64,000 bases of DNA from Cephalotus follicularis (GCA_001972305.1 BDDD01002399.1:62001-126000); one strand, 5' to 3'; shown: positions 48,622 through 61,010, numbered from the stretch's first letter. Translations and numbers: made by a program. Notes: generated by a model not told the origin, from the sequence alone.

Positions 48622-49635
48622 CTAAAATCTCTTCCAGATGTTGGAAGTCAAGATCGAATCCCTATCACAAACGATGCTCACTGGAACACCGTGTAGTCTC
48701 ACAATCTCCTTCACATATAATCGAGCCAACTTGCTCGCTGAATCAGTGACGTGTCTAGGCAAAAAGTGTGCTGATTTGGTGAGTCTATCAACAATAACCC
48801 ACACGGCATTATGACGATGCCTAGTCAGTGGAAATCCAGAAACAAAGTCCATCGTGATGTGTTCCCATTTCCACTCCGCCACTGGTAATGACTGCAACAG
48901 TCCTGCTGGTTTCTGGTGTTCGGCCTTGACCCTCTGGCAAGTCAAACACTTCGCGACATATTCCGCAATTTCGCGCTTCATGCCAGGCCACCAGTAAGTC
49001 TTCTTCATATCTTGGTACATTTTGGTACTACCAGGATGAATACTGTACAAAGATTTATGGGCTCCGCGAAGCAACTCATTCTTCAACCCTGGTTCATCTG
49101 GGAGACACACACGTCCCCGATATCTCAGAAGACCATCAACATGTACTCGAAAATCGGATTCCGAGTCCAGGTTCTCCCGAATTCGTTGCAACTCCGGATT
49201 GTGTGGTTGTGCATCCCTGATGTGATCTCCTAACACAGGCTGCACTCGCATGTCGGCCACAAAGATCCCCGGTGACTGATTAAACGGAGACCACTCTTGG
49301 AAGTCCTCTAACATCTTCCACTGAGATATCATCGTGTTAGCAACCATAGCCTTATGGCTTAAAGCATCAGCAACCACGTTCACTTTCCCGGGATGGTACT
49401 GAATACTGTAGTCATAGTCATTAAATAACTCTACCCATCTCCGCTGCCTCATATTCAATGCATCTTGACAGAACAGGTATCTCAGACTCTTGTGATTAGG
49501 AAAAATCTCAAACTGTGCTCCATACAAGTAGTGTCTCCATTTATGAAGTGCAAAGATAATAGCTGCCAGTTCAAGATCGTGAGTCGGGTAGTTTTCTTCA
49601 TATGGCTTCAGATTCCTCGAGGCATATGCAATCAC
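48622..49635 (-). pseudogene. Element K RNase H and integrase N-terminal part
   Basis: 337 codons open on the minus strand, beginning just after a stop at 49636-49641. Contains the RNase H end ([35 protein letters not shown]), then the integrase zinc domain ([34 protein letters not shown], about 49065-48925) and the first two acidic residues of the DDE core (MDFVSGFPL near 48855; [10 protein letters not shown] near 48660). Ends at a TAG stop at 48622 before the catalytic Glu. Otherwise well conserved. Confidence 0.93.
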
Positions 49636-51131
49636 TCTGCCTCACTGCATCAACATGCAGCGTAAGCCCTTACCCGATGCATCACTGTAGACTGCGAAGC
49701 CCTCATTACCCTCAGGTAATGCCAAGATAGGAGCGGAAACCAACCGATCCTTTAGTTCACGAAAACTAGCTTCACAATCTTCGTCCCAGACAAACGGGGT
49801 CTTCTTCTGGGTTAGTCTAGTCAAGGGCTCGGCTATCCTTGAAAAGTTCTGGATAAACCTTCTGTAATAGCCCGCCAAGCCAAGAAAGCTGCATACCTCC
49901 GTCACGTTCTTCGACTGTGGCCAATCTCGTACCACCTCTATTTTCGACGGATCCACTGCCAATCCCTTTCTAGATAAAATGTGACCAAGGAAGATCACAC
50001 GGTCAAGCCAAAATTCACACTTACTAAATTTGGCGTACAGCTGCTGCTCTCGGAGAATCTACAAAACCAACCTCAGATGGCAAGCATGCTCCTCCTCACT
50101 CCTTGAGTATACTAGTACGTCGTCAATAAACACGACCACGAAATGATCCAGGTATGATCGAAACACATCATTCATCAATGACATGAACGCAGCCGGCGCA
50201 TTAGTAATACCAAAAGGCATCACGAGGAACTCGTAGTGACCATACCTTGTCCGGAACGCAGTCTTCTCAATATCTCCTTCCCTCACCGTCAACTGGTGAT
50301 AGCATGACCTCAAATCAAGTTTTGAGAATACTCTCACTCCTTGTAACAGATCAAACAAATCCTCGATGTGGGATAAAGGATACTTGTTCTTGATAGTTGC
50401 CTTGTTCAGCATTCTATAGTCGATGCAGAGCCTCATCAACCCATCCTTTTTCTTGACAAACAGTACAGGCGCACCCCACGGAGAAACACTGGGTCGAATA
50501 AAACACTTATCGATCAGATCTTGTAACTGCAGTTTCAGTTCCCTTAATTCTGCAGGAGCCATTCTATACGGTGCTTTAGAAATAGGAGCTGTACCTGGTA
50601 TAAGATCGATAACAAACTCCATATTCCTTCTCGGTGGAAAAGATCCCAAGTCATCAGGAAATACATCTGGAAATTCAGACACCACTGGGATCTCCTCCAG
50701 GCTCAGACCCTTCTCTTTCCTTCGGTCAATTACGTAAGCGAGATATCCTTCGCATCCCTTCTCGAGATACTTCGACGCATGTATGGAGGATATAATCGGT
50801 GTAGAGAACCCCTTGTCTCCCTTAAACTGGAAAACAGTACCATCGGGCAGACAAAAATCAACTGTCTTGCTGTAGCAGTCCATGTAAGCAGGATGTGCTG
50901 ACAACCAATCCATCCCTAAAATAACATCAAAGTCGCGGATGGGCAATACTATCAAATCTGCATACAAGGAAATGACTGACATAGACATCTCACAACTCCT
51001 ATATACGGTATCTGTATCCATGGAAACTCCAGCAGGTGTTCTCACATCCAAGGTGTATGGCATACAGTCGGGTGTTACATCTAGGTATGATGCAAATTGT
51101 GAAGAAATAAAAGAATGTGATGCTCCAGGGT
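49636..51131 (-). pseudogene. Element K protease end, reverse transcriptase and RNase H start
   Basis: Resumes protease after LTR M at 51131 ([17 protein letters not shown], then [15 protein letters not shown]), the linker [19 protein letters not shown], and [69 protein letters not shown], catalytic FIDD near 50130. A TAG stop at 50059 follows LRLVL. 49998-49642 gives the RNase H start ([36 protein letters not shown]) and ends at a TGA. All catalytic residues of RT appear present; the defects are point stops. Confidence 0.94.
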
Positions 51132-54100
51132 TGTCACACCCCGTTTCACAAACAACATATATAGCGGTGGCAATCAACATATAAATCCGGCTTATGCAAT
51201 TTACCATAAATTTAAAACTTTCCAATGCCATAAACAACTTGTGGAAGCATTTAAATATAAGCCGAATTAAAACGTAACATGCATCCCATACTACATGCTA
51301 CAACAATAAACATCATTAAAGTTAACTGCCCTCAAACGGAGCATGAACAATATTCATCAATACATTTATTACAAAGATCCATTCACGTTTCTCAAAAGTA
51401 GAAACAACCTAAACTCCACTAGCTCCACGGAACTCAACGGTAGCAATCCGCTACCTCAACCTGAAAACAATCTGAAACTGTAGGGGGGTTAGCCTTTGTC
51501 CTCACTCGGCTAAGTTATAAACATGATTTGGGGTCAACGATAAAGAATGCTATGTAATGAATGCAACATGATACAATACATACTATATCCTGATGCATAT
51601 ATATATATATATATATATACCCAACCACAATGTCACAGTTCACGATGTCACAATTCACATTATCACATTTCACGGTTCACAATATCACAATAACACAATA
51701 TCACATTTCACGGTCCACAAACGGATCACACAAACCTCGATGGGTACGAAGAGATCGCCAACTCCTGGCCCCGACGCCGTACATCCTGACATCGGCCCCC
51801 AACTTCTGGAAGCACGAGCAGGTCACGGTACAGTGAGCCACCCAGCCATCTCCTGGCCCCTGAGTTCGACCCTGCCACTAGCCATCGCTGGCATCTCCGC
51901 CACGCAACTAGTACGGCCACAAACACAATCACAATCAATATCACAGTCAATCATCAAAATCACAATCCTCTCGATGCTCAATCAGTTTTCCAAGTAAATT
52001 TATAAAACAAGGATACTTGAAAACAAACTCATTTTCACGATGTCACAATTTGTTTTCCAAGTAGTTAAAAAAATACTTGAAAACAACCACATTTTCACTA
52101 TGCACAACTCTTTGAACAGTTCACGGTCTTTTGGAAGCCACTTTTCACAATCTTTCGAAAATATATATTTATTTAAAACATACATTTTCGCATAATATAA
52201 TGATTTATATAAATCATGTATGTACTTCTAAACTGTTTAAACATTTCACAATCAGTAACAAATCAATTCATGGCAATACACAATGCACAATCATTCTCAA
52301 AATGAAAGGTCAGTCCCTAACAGTCAGCTGTCTCTCGTGACAGTCGGTTGTTTCCCTTCAACAGTCGGCTGTCCTAAACTGGCAGTCGGCTGCCCACACT
52401 CGACAATCGGCTGTCATCCTTGACAGTCGGCTGTTCATACCCAACAGTCGGCCGCTGGCCTACAGTAGTCGGCTACTCAAGCCTCTGCAGGCATTTCTCA
52501 GTAACACACATGGAAAGTCAACTGGCTCCCAAGCACAGTCGGCTGGATCCATTGAGTAGTCGGCTGTTCATACCGAACAGTCGACTGGCGCACTCGAGCA
52601 GTCGGCTGTCCTCTTGGACAGTCTGCCGGATTTTGCAGACAGTGCAGAAAAACAGCAGCAAAACAAAGCCACAACTCACAACGATCCATTCTAACACACA
52701 ACGAATCATAGCGTCGACGTTATCTCTACGCGACGACGTCTATCACGAATCAGGACTCATTCTCCGTATAACAATCTATAGCGTCGACGCTTCTTTCCTA
52801 AGCGTCGACGGTTAAGCGAACCAAAACATGGTTCCTTCAACACGTCTCAAAATCGATCGAGTTCAAGGCATACAACACATGCAATTCGATCTACAATCAT
52901 CGTAAAACGCTATATGCGTAGTGGGTTAACTATTCATAGCAACCCTAACACAGTCACACAATTCACAATTCACAACCCACAATCATTCCAAGACACGATA
53001 TGCACGCATTTCATCAAGGAACATTTATTATAATTAAACTCAAACCACATTTATAAAATCCCCTACCTGTTACAGCAGTAACAACCGTACAGTCGAGCTG
53101 CACGTTCAATTGCCGAACCTTTTCGATAACCGTTGAACCGAAGCCGGTTCTTGCCAATTGATCAGTTCCTCAATGCCAAATCCAATTGCCACTCACACAC
53201 TGCACATATAACACATTTCCGTTATGTTCGACACACAAAACATTTCCGTCGCCGAAACGCCGGCCGGAATCCGACCGACACAACAAGCTTACGAAACACC
53301 CATCAACGAGTTCCACATTGAACGGTCTATTCAAAACTGATCAAGACTCGCCGGGAATCAGCACCGAATATCGCGCCATGGCTGGCAGCGAGTCGTGACT
53401 CACTGAGTCAACTCGCCGGACCTCCACAGGTCCGATCACCACCCAAAAACGCCACACATTCACCAGTCCTACACACCCATGCCCGTGACTCGCCGAGACT
53501 CGGCGCCAAAAGCGCTGTCTCAGGCAGCCGTGAGTCGACTAGCTGAGTCGACTCGGTCCACTGATTTCGGCCGATTCTGGCCGAATCACGCCTCACCGGT
53601 GGTCAAAATGGGTAGAGCGGGCCTTCTACACCATAACCCACACCATCCGCGATGCTAACGTTGCCGGGAAAAGCCAGGAGGAGGCGCGACAGTGGCGGTG
53701 AAGAAGAAGAAAAAAGAAGAAAAAGAGAAGAAGGGGGAGGAGGTTACCGGTCGGTGGTGCGCCTGGGTTGACCGCCGTGCTCTCCCGGTCCGGTGGCTAG
53801 CTCCGGCGTCCTCTCTCTCCCTCTACTCCGATCTCTCTCCTAATCTCTCTCTCTCTCTCTGGCGCGGGTGCCTGGTGAGCCCGCTCTCTTTCTCTTGCAC
53901 GGGCGCGTGATGCGCCCGTGTCTCTCTCCCCTCCTTTATTCATTTTTTGCTTCCCCCTTAGTATTTTCTGGTAAATTACTAAGGTCGGGGTCCCGATTTT
54001 TCCGCGAATCGTGACATAAATTATCCAAACAACCACCAAAATAATCGCAATAATATTGCGAGCAATTGGGCTTTATTATCCCGTATTAAAAGTAGGTTTT

Positions 54101-54234
54101 ATTAGCCGCCTTAGCTAACACAATTATGACTTAAATGCGTAATGCCTTTTTATTACTCTGGGCTCTATCGATTTTATCACAACTCTACACGCACCAATTT
54201 CATAATAATTATTTATGAAATTCGGGGCGTTACA
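51132..54234 (-). mobile_element. Solo LTR M (family J, minus orientation) in the K protease
   Basis: 3103 bp, minus-strand ends TGTAACGCCCCG and GGGGTGTGACA; exact target duplication AGGGT (51127-51131 and 54235-54239). Same family as both J LTRs and the fullest copy of it in the window. Contains motif arrays (52315-52625, 52705-52815), a TA run (51597-51620) and the inverted repeat TTAGCC/GGCTAA (51489-51513). It lies exactly in the D-x-G active-site triplet of the K protease. Confidence 0.95.
52315..52815. repeat. TCGA-core motif arrays in LTR M
   Basis: About fifteen CAGTCGGCTG/CAGTCGACTG motifs (52315-52625) followed by four AGCGTCGACG motifs (52705-52815). Mirror of the arrays in element J LTRs. 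Confidence 0.78.
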
Positions 54235-54239
54235 AGGGT

Positions 54240-55478
54240 CCATCAACACTCTAGCAGAAAAACCATAGATATATAGTGTACCTCCAATGACCGAGGTAGA
54301 CTCCGGAACCTCTGTCTGTGAAAGGGTAGAAACTCTACCTTTCGCAATGCCCTTACCGGTGTCCCTTCGCTCTGAAGGCCCCGCTGCGGCCCCGCTGCTA
54401 CTAGCTGGTCCAGTAGGTGCTGTAGCCTGACTCTTCGGGCAATCTCTCACGGAATGGCTAGATGCCCCACACCTCAAACACAATCCGTTCATCCTCCAAC
54501 AATCTTTCTGTAAGTGGCCTTTACGACCACAATGATAACAAGCTCCATTTCTGGCATTACTCCCTTGGCTAGGAGTACCCTGTGTGGCAGTCTGTCCACA
54601 TCTGTTCTTCGATGATTTCGTCAGAGAACCACTGCCTTGGCATTTCGAAGAAGCTGGTCTCGTCGGGCTATGTTTATTTTTTTGTGCTCAGGCCCTCTCT
54701 GCTCGGTCCTCACTGATATGCTTTCCAGCAGCCTCACTTTTTGAGCGACCTCCAAAAGAGTACCCAGCTCCATAGCCCTAATCCTCGATCGAAGATCCGG
54801 TCACAAACCCCTCAGAAATCTCTGTATCTTTTTCACTTCATCGGCTACCAGATAAGGTGAATGCTGGCTAGCTCCATAAATTTGACCTGGTACTTAGCCA
54901 CGGTCATCTCCCCTTGACGTAATTCAAGAAGCTCTGTTGCCCTTTGTTCTTGCTCAACCCAGGGTACATAGGAATCGAGGAACTCTGTCTGGAATCTCTC
55001 CCATGTAGCATCGAGTCCAGCTGACTCCCACCTAGCTTTGACCATTTCCCACCAGTGAGTGGCCTCTCCCCATAGATGGTACACGGTAAACTTCAATTTC
55101 TGTTCGTCTGTACAGTCCATTACTTCAAAGATTTTCTCCAAGTGTTGTACCCACCTATCAGCGATAGTAGCATCTAGCTCTCCCCGAAAGCTGGGCGGAT
55201 TCTGACACATGAATCTCTCAATGTTCCTCCAAAACTGATTACCATCCTCCCCTGGGCACTGGTTAGGAGCCCTGTGTCGTGGTTGTGCTTGTGCATAATT
55301 CCGGCGCAGTTCCTCCGCATTAGCCATATTAAAGGCCATCTATTGTTGAAAGTAATCTGCGATACAAACCATCGGATCTCTCTCATCCAAGGGAACATTC
55401 ATCCCTTGCGGCATATTCGCTTCCTCAGGGGCATTGGCTCCAACAGCTCTAGCCCTAGCGCGCGTTCTCCTTCGGTCC
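54240..55478 (-). pseudogene. Element K gag and protease start
   Basis: ATG at 55478 on the minus strand (MDRRRTRARARAVGANAPEE), with a TAG at 55340 after DYFQQ. The gag core runs 55339-54870: NQFWRNIERFMCQNPPSFRG, LEKIFEVMDCTDEQKLKF, GEATHWWEMVKARWE, MTVAKYQVKFMELA. A one-base deletion near 54868 and a TGA near 54808 follow. Two zinc knuckles are intact: CYHCGRKGHLQKDC (about 54545-54505) and CLRCGASSHSVRDC (54480-54437). The linker SGPASSSGAAAG and VIGGTLYIYGF lead into the protease, cut at its active site by LTR M. Confidence 0.93.
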
Positions 55479-55576
55479 ATTTGTTCCTATAAGAAGGATG
55501 ACGGTTAGTCACGACTTCAAGAAAACAATTTATTGATTGCCAACGAAAGTATCCTAGCTAAGCATATATGGAATAT

Positions 55577-55588
55577 GCTCTGATACCA
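55577..55588 (-). promoter_or_regulatory. Primer binding site of element K
   Basis: Minus strand TGGTATCAGAGC, perfect initiator tRNA-Met complement, three bases after the LTR end. Confidence 0.95.
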
Positions 55589-55833
55589 TGTTGTCACGCC
55601 CCCGTTTTTCCAAGAAGGCAACATAAAAGGTAAGGCAATCAACACAGCATAATTCAGCTTATTCGATATTATGTATAAACAAAAACCTTCAGTAGCGGAA
55701 GCAATAACATGAAGCAAGCTGAATTAAAATATGTATCACGCATCCCATACTACGTGATACCCACAGAGTTTATATATGAACTAACATCATTGTCGATCGC
55801 CCATAAACGAAGAGTGATGATACAGTACGAAAT

Positions 55834-58728
55834 TGTCACACCCCGTTTTCCAAATTAAGACAACGTATAAGTGGTAAGGCAATCGACATAATATAATTCA
55901 GCTCATGAGATAATGCGAATAAACAAAAACCTTCAATAGCGGAAGCAATAACATAAATGAGCCGAATTTAAACATGCATCACGCATCCCATACTACGTGA
56001 TGCCCCACAAGTTTATATATATAAAACCAATATCATCGTCGATCGCCCATAAACGGAGCGTGATAATACAGTATGAGATAACAAAATAACCTTTGTTACA
56101 AAAATCCAAATAACATGACCAATGTTCATTAATCCAATACATAAAATAAAAGGAGCAACTCAGTCTTCTCCATAAGCCTCCTTGCATGCTCCATATCATA
56201 TCCACTCCATCAATCTGTTACAGTAGGGGTTAGCCTTTGTCCTCACTCAGCTAAGTGAACAAACTTATAAATACAGTTTAAGGTCAAAGGTAAAGCGTAT
56301 CATGAATGAATGCATTATGATGCAGTATGACATGTAGTTTTCACAGAAATATACCTCCGTATATACATATATAAAAATATATGCATGCTCACAGTACAAG
56401 TATAACTCATAAGTTATCTCAACACAAGCAGTAAATATGTTCCAAAACGAACCAGACAGTCCAGTCGTCCTGACCGTCGCCACCTCCTGGCCCCAACGTC
56501 AAGCACTCTTACCCCATCCCCGTTTGCGAACGATTTTGGAGCAAGTCCTCGGTAAGTTGCTTAGCACGGCGGCTAAACCAACAGCAGTTACTTAGCACAG
56601 CGGTTGAGTAGTCATCAGGCACAAGCATTGCACAGTACAAGTCAAGCAATAAAATATAATTACTTGATCAAATATATTTGTTTAAAATATATTACTCCGT
56701 TCACAAGTTGTGATAAGTTATAAAACTTAAAACAATACATTTGGTTGTATGATCAACCCTTTAAAACGTTTCTCCGTCTTTGGAAATACTTCCCCAATCA
56801 TTTCGAAAATATATAAATCCATATGTTGACAAATATACATTTTTGCACAATACATTTAATTGCATAAACAATCCTTTAAAACATTTCTCCGTTATTGGAA
56901 AATACTTTCCCAGACGGTTCGAAAATATATAAAATCATACCTTGATAAATATACATTTTCGTACAAAAAATGATTATAGTAATCATGCAAGCTTTTCAAA
57001 ATGGTTAACATTTTTTAGAAATCAACCATAATGCAAATCACAGTAACAATGCAAACATATGCTCAGAATGCATCTAAGATCGTTTTGGGTCTAGCGGGTC
57101 CCATTCGAGTGAAAATCCATTAAACAGGGGAATAGGCGTCGATGTCTATCCCTAAGGCGTCGACGTCTTTACCCTAAGCTATCGATCCCATGTACGGTTA
57201 TATCCAGGCGTCTTTGGAGCAAAGACGTCGATGTCTTTCCAAAGACATCGATGTCTTTATGATACCAGGAGGTATCAGTGCGCGAGTCTGGATTCTTGAG
57301 GGTAGAATCCGGCCTTTTAATCCTTCATGTAAACGAATCTCACACTCTCAACGTGTAAGGCATGCTATTGGTTAACAGGGAATATAACCAGAACATCAAT
57401 TCATGCATAAACATGAAATCACAAGGGCAGTTCACCAACAACAGTAACACTACTGTTCTGCAATGCCCAGAAAAGGAGTCGATGTCACCCAAAAGACATC
57501 GATGTCTTTCGAATCCACACACGAAGTCATAACATTAATGTTATACAAAGCCAAGAAAAGGCATCGATGTCTTTACTCAAGCATCGATGTCTTTCACGTT
57601 TTCACACGAAGGCATCGACGTCTTCATGTAAACGTCGAAGTCTATCCAATCCCAGAACATTTTCTCCACAGTTTTAACACACCAAGCCATTATCAAATCC
57701 ATCCTTTACACAACCAATTCACATATTCATGTAATCACACATGCATGGTTAACTTCGTACATCACAGTAGCACCATAACAAGTCCAGAATCACATTTCAA
57801 CCATTAACATGCAATTCATCATGTTATTCATTAACTTAAAACCCAAAATGCATGTATAAATTTATCACTTTCCCCTACCTTGTTGTTCCAAGTTAGGAAC
57901 TGGAAAGTCCACCCCTTTAAGTTCCCAGGTTGTGGCCACAACAGCTCCATGATCCTCTTAGCAACTGCTACCCATGAGCTCCAATCTCTAGCTCCAAGCA
58001 AGCTCAACAATGGTGGCTCTCTCTTCCTCACACTCACTGGTTTTCTTTTCTTTCTTTCCTGTAGTGTTTTAAACGAGAGAGAGAGATGAAGGAGGAGGTG
58101 TTTTATTATGGCAGGAACCTTCCCCTTTTCTCTTTGCTTCACAGATAACCACACATTCCTGTGCTCACCCTTCTACCTCTTTGGTTTTTTTTGGCTCATT
58201 TCCCTTCCTTTCTGCAGGTTGCAGGTAAGGACAGTATATCCTCTTGCATGCACTAGGTCAAGGACACATTTTAAAGCATTCCTGGCAACACCCCAGCATG
58301 ATCATCACGTCCCATCGTGCATGTCAAGGCGTCTGGATAATGCCTCAAAATTGCCCATTGCATGCCATTTTGTCAGTGTTAATCATGATAGATGTTCTTT
58401 ACAAAGGCGTCGACGTCTTTCCTTAGACGTCGATGTCTTTTCCTCCTTTCATAAGAAGGTGTCGATGCCTTCTCTCCATATCGACGTGCATGCCCATGCA
58501 TTCACGTGTACCTTGCATCCAATAGGCGTCGACGTCTTTCCAAACACATCGATGCGTTTCTTCCAAAACTGCGTCGTTTTCAAGTTAACTCACACAATTC
58601 TTTCCCCAAACAATATTTAGGGTTTGTAAGCATCTTTGGGGTTGAAATCTCAAACATTTTCATTAATTCGAGTTTAAGATTACATCTTAAATCGAAATAT
58701 TAGAATCATGAAAATACCGGGCATTACA
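55834..58728 (-). mobile_element. Solo LTR L (minus orientation) in the K 5' LTR
   Basis: 2895 bp; minus-strand ends TGTAATGCCCGG and GGGGTGTGACA; exact target duplication GAAAT (55829-55833 and 58729-58733). It is related to K in its 3' part (TTAGCC/AGCTAA repeat at 56230-56254) but has its own motif arrays (GACGTCGATGTCTTT type, 57135-57640 and 58405-58560). No coding inside. It entered after K, so it is among the latest events here. Confidence 0.94.
57135..57640. repeat. GACGTCGATGTCTTT motif array in LTR L
   Basis: About a dozen copies of GGCGTCGATGTCTTTCC and palindromic relatives (GACATCGATGTC, GGCGTCGACGTCTTT). A second cluster is at 58405-58560. They read as Arg/Asp/Val-rich peptides in chance ORFs. 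Confidence 0.8.
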
Positions 58729-59649
58729 GAAATGAATAAACCACGTTACAATAATCCAGTTTACATAGTCATTGTTCAGTAATCTAGTACATAAAATAAG
58801 AGAAATAACTTAGACTTCTCCTTAAGTCTCCTTGCGTGCTCCATATCAAAACCCACTCCATCAATCTGTTACAGTAGGGGGTTAGCCTTTGTCCTCACTC
58901 GGCTAAGTAGAAAAGTTTATGTATACAGTTCAAGGTCAAAGGTAAAGCATATCATGAATGAATGCATAGTGATGCAGTATGACATGTAATTTTTACAGTA
59001 ATTATAGCTCCGTATGTATATATGAAAACATATGCTTTTTAACAGTACGGGTATAACCTCATAAGGTTATATCAAACACAGGTAGTAAGTATGTCCCTAA
59101 AAGGAACCAGACAAGCAGGTCGTCATAACCGTCACCACCTTTTGGCGCCAACGTCATGCACTCTTACCCCATCCCCGTTTGCGAACGGCTTGGAGCTAGT
59201 CCTCTGTATGTTGCTTAGCGCGACGGCTAAACCAACAGCAGGTTACTAGCACAACGGCTGAGTAATCAAGAGGTTACAAACATAGTACAATACAAGTCAA
59301 GCAACAAAATATGATTACTTGATCAAAATATATTTGTTTAAAATATATTACTCTGTTATCAGGTTGTTATGAGTTATAACAAAACATTTCTCCATTTTTT
59401 CTATGGAAATACTTCCCCAGTTGTTTGAAAATATATATTTATGTTTGTCAAATATACATTTTCTTAGCCAAAATGATTATAATAATCATGCAAGTTTTCC
59501 AAGATGGTTAATACATTCAATAATCAACCACAATCAATTTACAGTACATTAACAGTTCAAATGCAGGGAAAACATATGCTCAGAATGCACCTAGGGTTAT
59601 GGGTATTTAACCCAGGCCTATCACCTTCTCTAAAGGTTCAATTTCTGCT

Positions 59650-59880
59650 ATAACAGTCGGCTGTTTTCTCATAACAGTCGGCTGTTTCCTAGAGTCAGTC
59701 GACTGTTCTTCCCCAACAGTCGAGTTGTTCATCACGAGTAATCAGTAGTCGGCTGTCTTCCTTCGACAGTCGACTGTTCTGGGCAAGAACGCATGCACAG
59801 TATACTGTTCTTACTTGACAGTCGGCTGGATGATCGAGTAGTCGACTGTTTTACTTAAACAGTCGGCTGTTCTGGGCTGC
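59650..59880. repeat. CAGTCGGCTG / CAGTCGACTG array in 5' LTR K
   Basis: Unit-for-unit match to 46435-46655 with a few point differences, for example GACTGT to TACTGT near 59802. Confidence 0.8.
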
Positions 59881-61010
59881 ACAGCACCAGTAATTTACTT
59901 CTAATCCATTCAACAAGCAATTGAAACTTATCCACACGTATTCTAACCCCAGAATATCACCAGTAGTCATATCATGGTCTAAAATACAACTCAATTCATG
60001 CATTATTCTCCATTTTCATCGTAGTTCAAATGAAATCCAAACATGGTATTGCATGAAAACCAATCCAAAACTAAGTGTGCATGTCAGGTTATTTATTAAC
60101 AGTAACCACAACATTAATACAAGATCCACAGCCTAACAACTACACCATTCATTTATAACATCATTACTCTTAAACTCAAAATGCATGCATAGAATTCTCT
60201 ACCATTTCCCCTACCTTTGATTTCAAGTTAGAAATCGGAAGTCCACCTCTTTGTGTCTCCTTTCCAGTATCTTTGAGCCTCCCAGTAGCTCCAAGAACAG
60301 TCCAATAGTTCCAATCCGAGCTCCAAGCTTAACAATGGAGAATCCTCTCAATTTCTCACTATCTTCTCTCACAATTTCTCACTATCTTCTCTCTCAATTT
60401 CTCTGGTTCCTTCTTATCAGGTTGTAGGGTGAGAGAGACGAAGGGAAGAGAGCATTTATGCTGTCCTCTCTTCCTCAACCCGTTTTTCCATGGCACTAAG
60501 GGCCCTTCTCTCCCATTATCACTTGCATGCACACACACTTGTCACTCTTTCTCTTCCCCTCTGTCCTTGCAGGTCCTGGCGTGGTGGTGCATGCTCAACA
60601 CGTTTTATTGCATGTGATGGCTTCTAAAGATGCTCTCCCTATGTTAGTTTGCATGTGATTTCGCCATTTGTCACAAAAACAGAGCATGAACCAGTCGGCT
60701 GCCCTTCCATGGCAGTCGGCTGTTCACCTGGAAATATGTTGCCAAGTGTCATGACAGTTGGCCAGTGGCTGGTTCCTAGAGTCAGTCGACTGCCCCACAC
60801 CTCAGCCTAACAGTCGGCTGGTATATAGCACCAGTCGGCTGTCCAAGCCAAAATTCCCATAATTATGCTTAGAATCACACTTTTAAATGCTCTAAGTTAA
60901 TTTAAATTCAATATATCAACCAGGAAATTCACCTTTTATTAATTCAAGGTAAAAACTACATCAAGGATTACAATAATACTTGAAATCGAATTCCCGGGCG
61001 TTACAACCCT

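Larger units (their letters stand above)
45276..61005 (-). mobile_element. Element K (Tekay-like Ty3/gypsy, minus strand, hosts M and L)
   Basis: The most complete element: 5' LTR 55592-61005 (broken by L), perfect primer site, gag, protease, RT, RNase H, integrase, chromodomain-like tail, polypurine tract, 3' LTR 45276-47768. Exact target duplication ACCCT (45271-45275 and 61006-61010). With M and L discounted it is about 9.7 kb. The LTRs are near-identical by eye, so it is the youngest full element here. Coding is interrupted mainly by single stops and one gag frameshift, apart from the two insertions. Confidence 0.95.
55592..61005 (-). mobile_element. 5' LTR of element K, interrupted by L
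   Basis: Minus-strand LTR, about 2.5 kb without L, co-linear and near-identical with 45276-47768 (242 bp before L and the rest after 58734). Contains the inverted repeat TTAGCC/GGCTAA (58882-58906) and motif arrays at 59650-59880 and 60690-60845. Confidence 0.94.

Noticed and set aside
51593-51997. 134-codon plus-strand ORF in LTR M
   Set aside because: Antisense to the LTR, begins in a TA microsatellite and continues through TGTGA-type repeats.
45271-54239. K and M target duplications are reverse complements (ACCCT and AGGGT)
   Set aside because: Five-base coincidence; the two sites are in unrelated hosts and no other pair shows it.
58108-58620. 170-codon plus-strand ORF
   Set aside because: It lies wholly in solo LTR L and its Arg/Asp/Val-rich stretches are translations of the GACGTCGATGTC repeats. 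No domain, and no matching frame in the related LTR.
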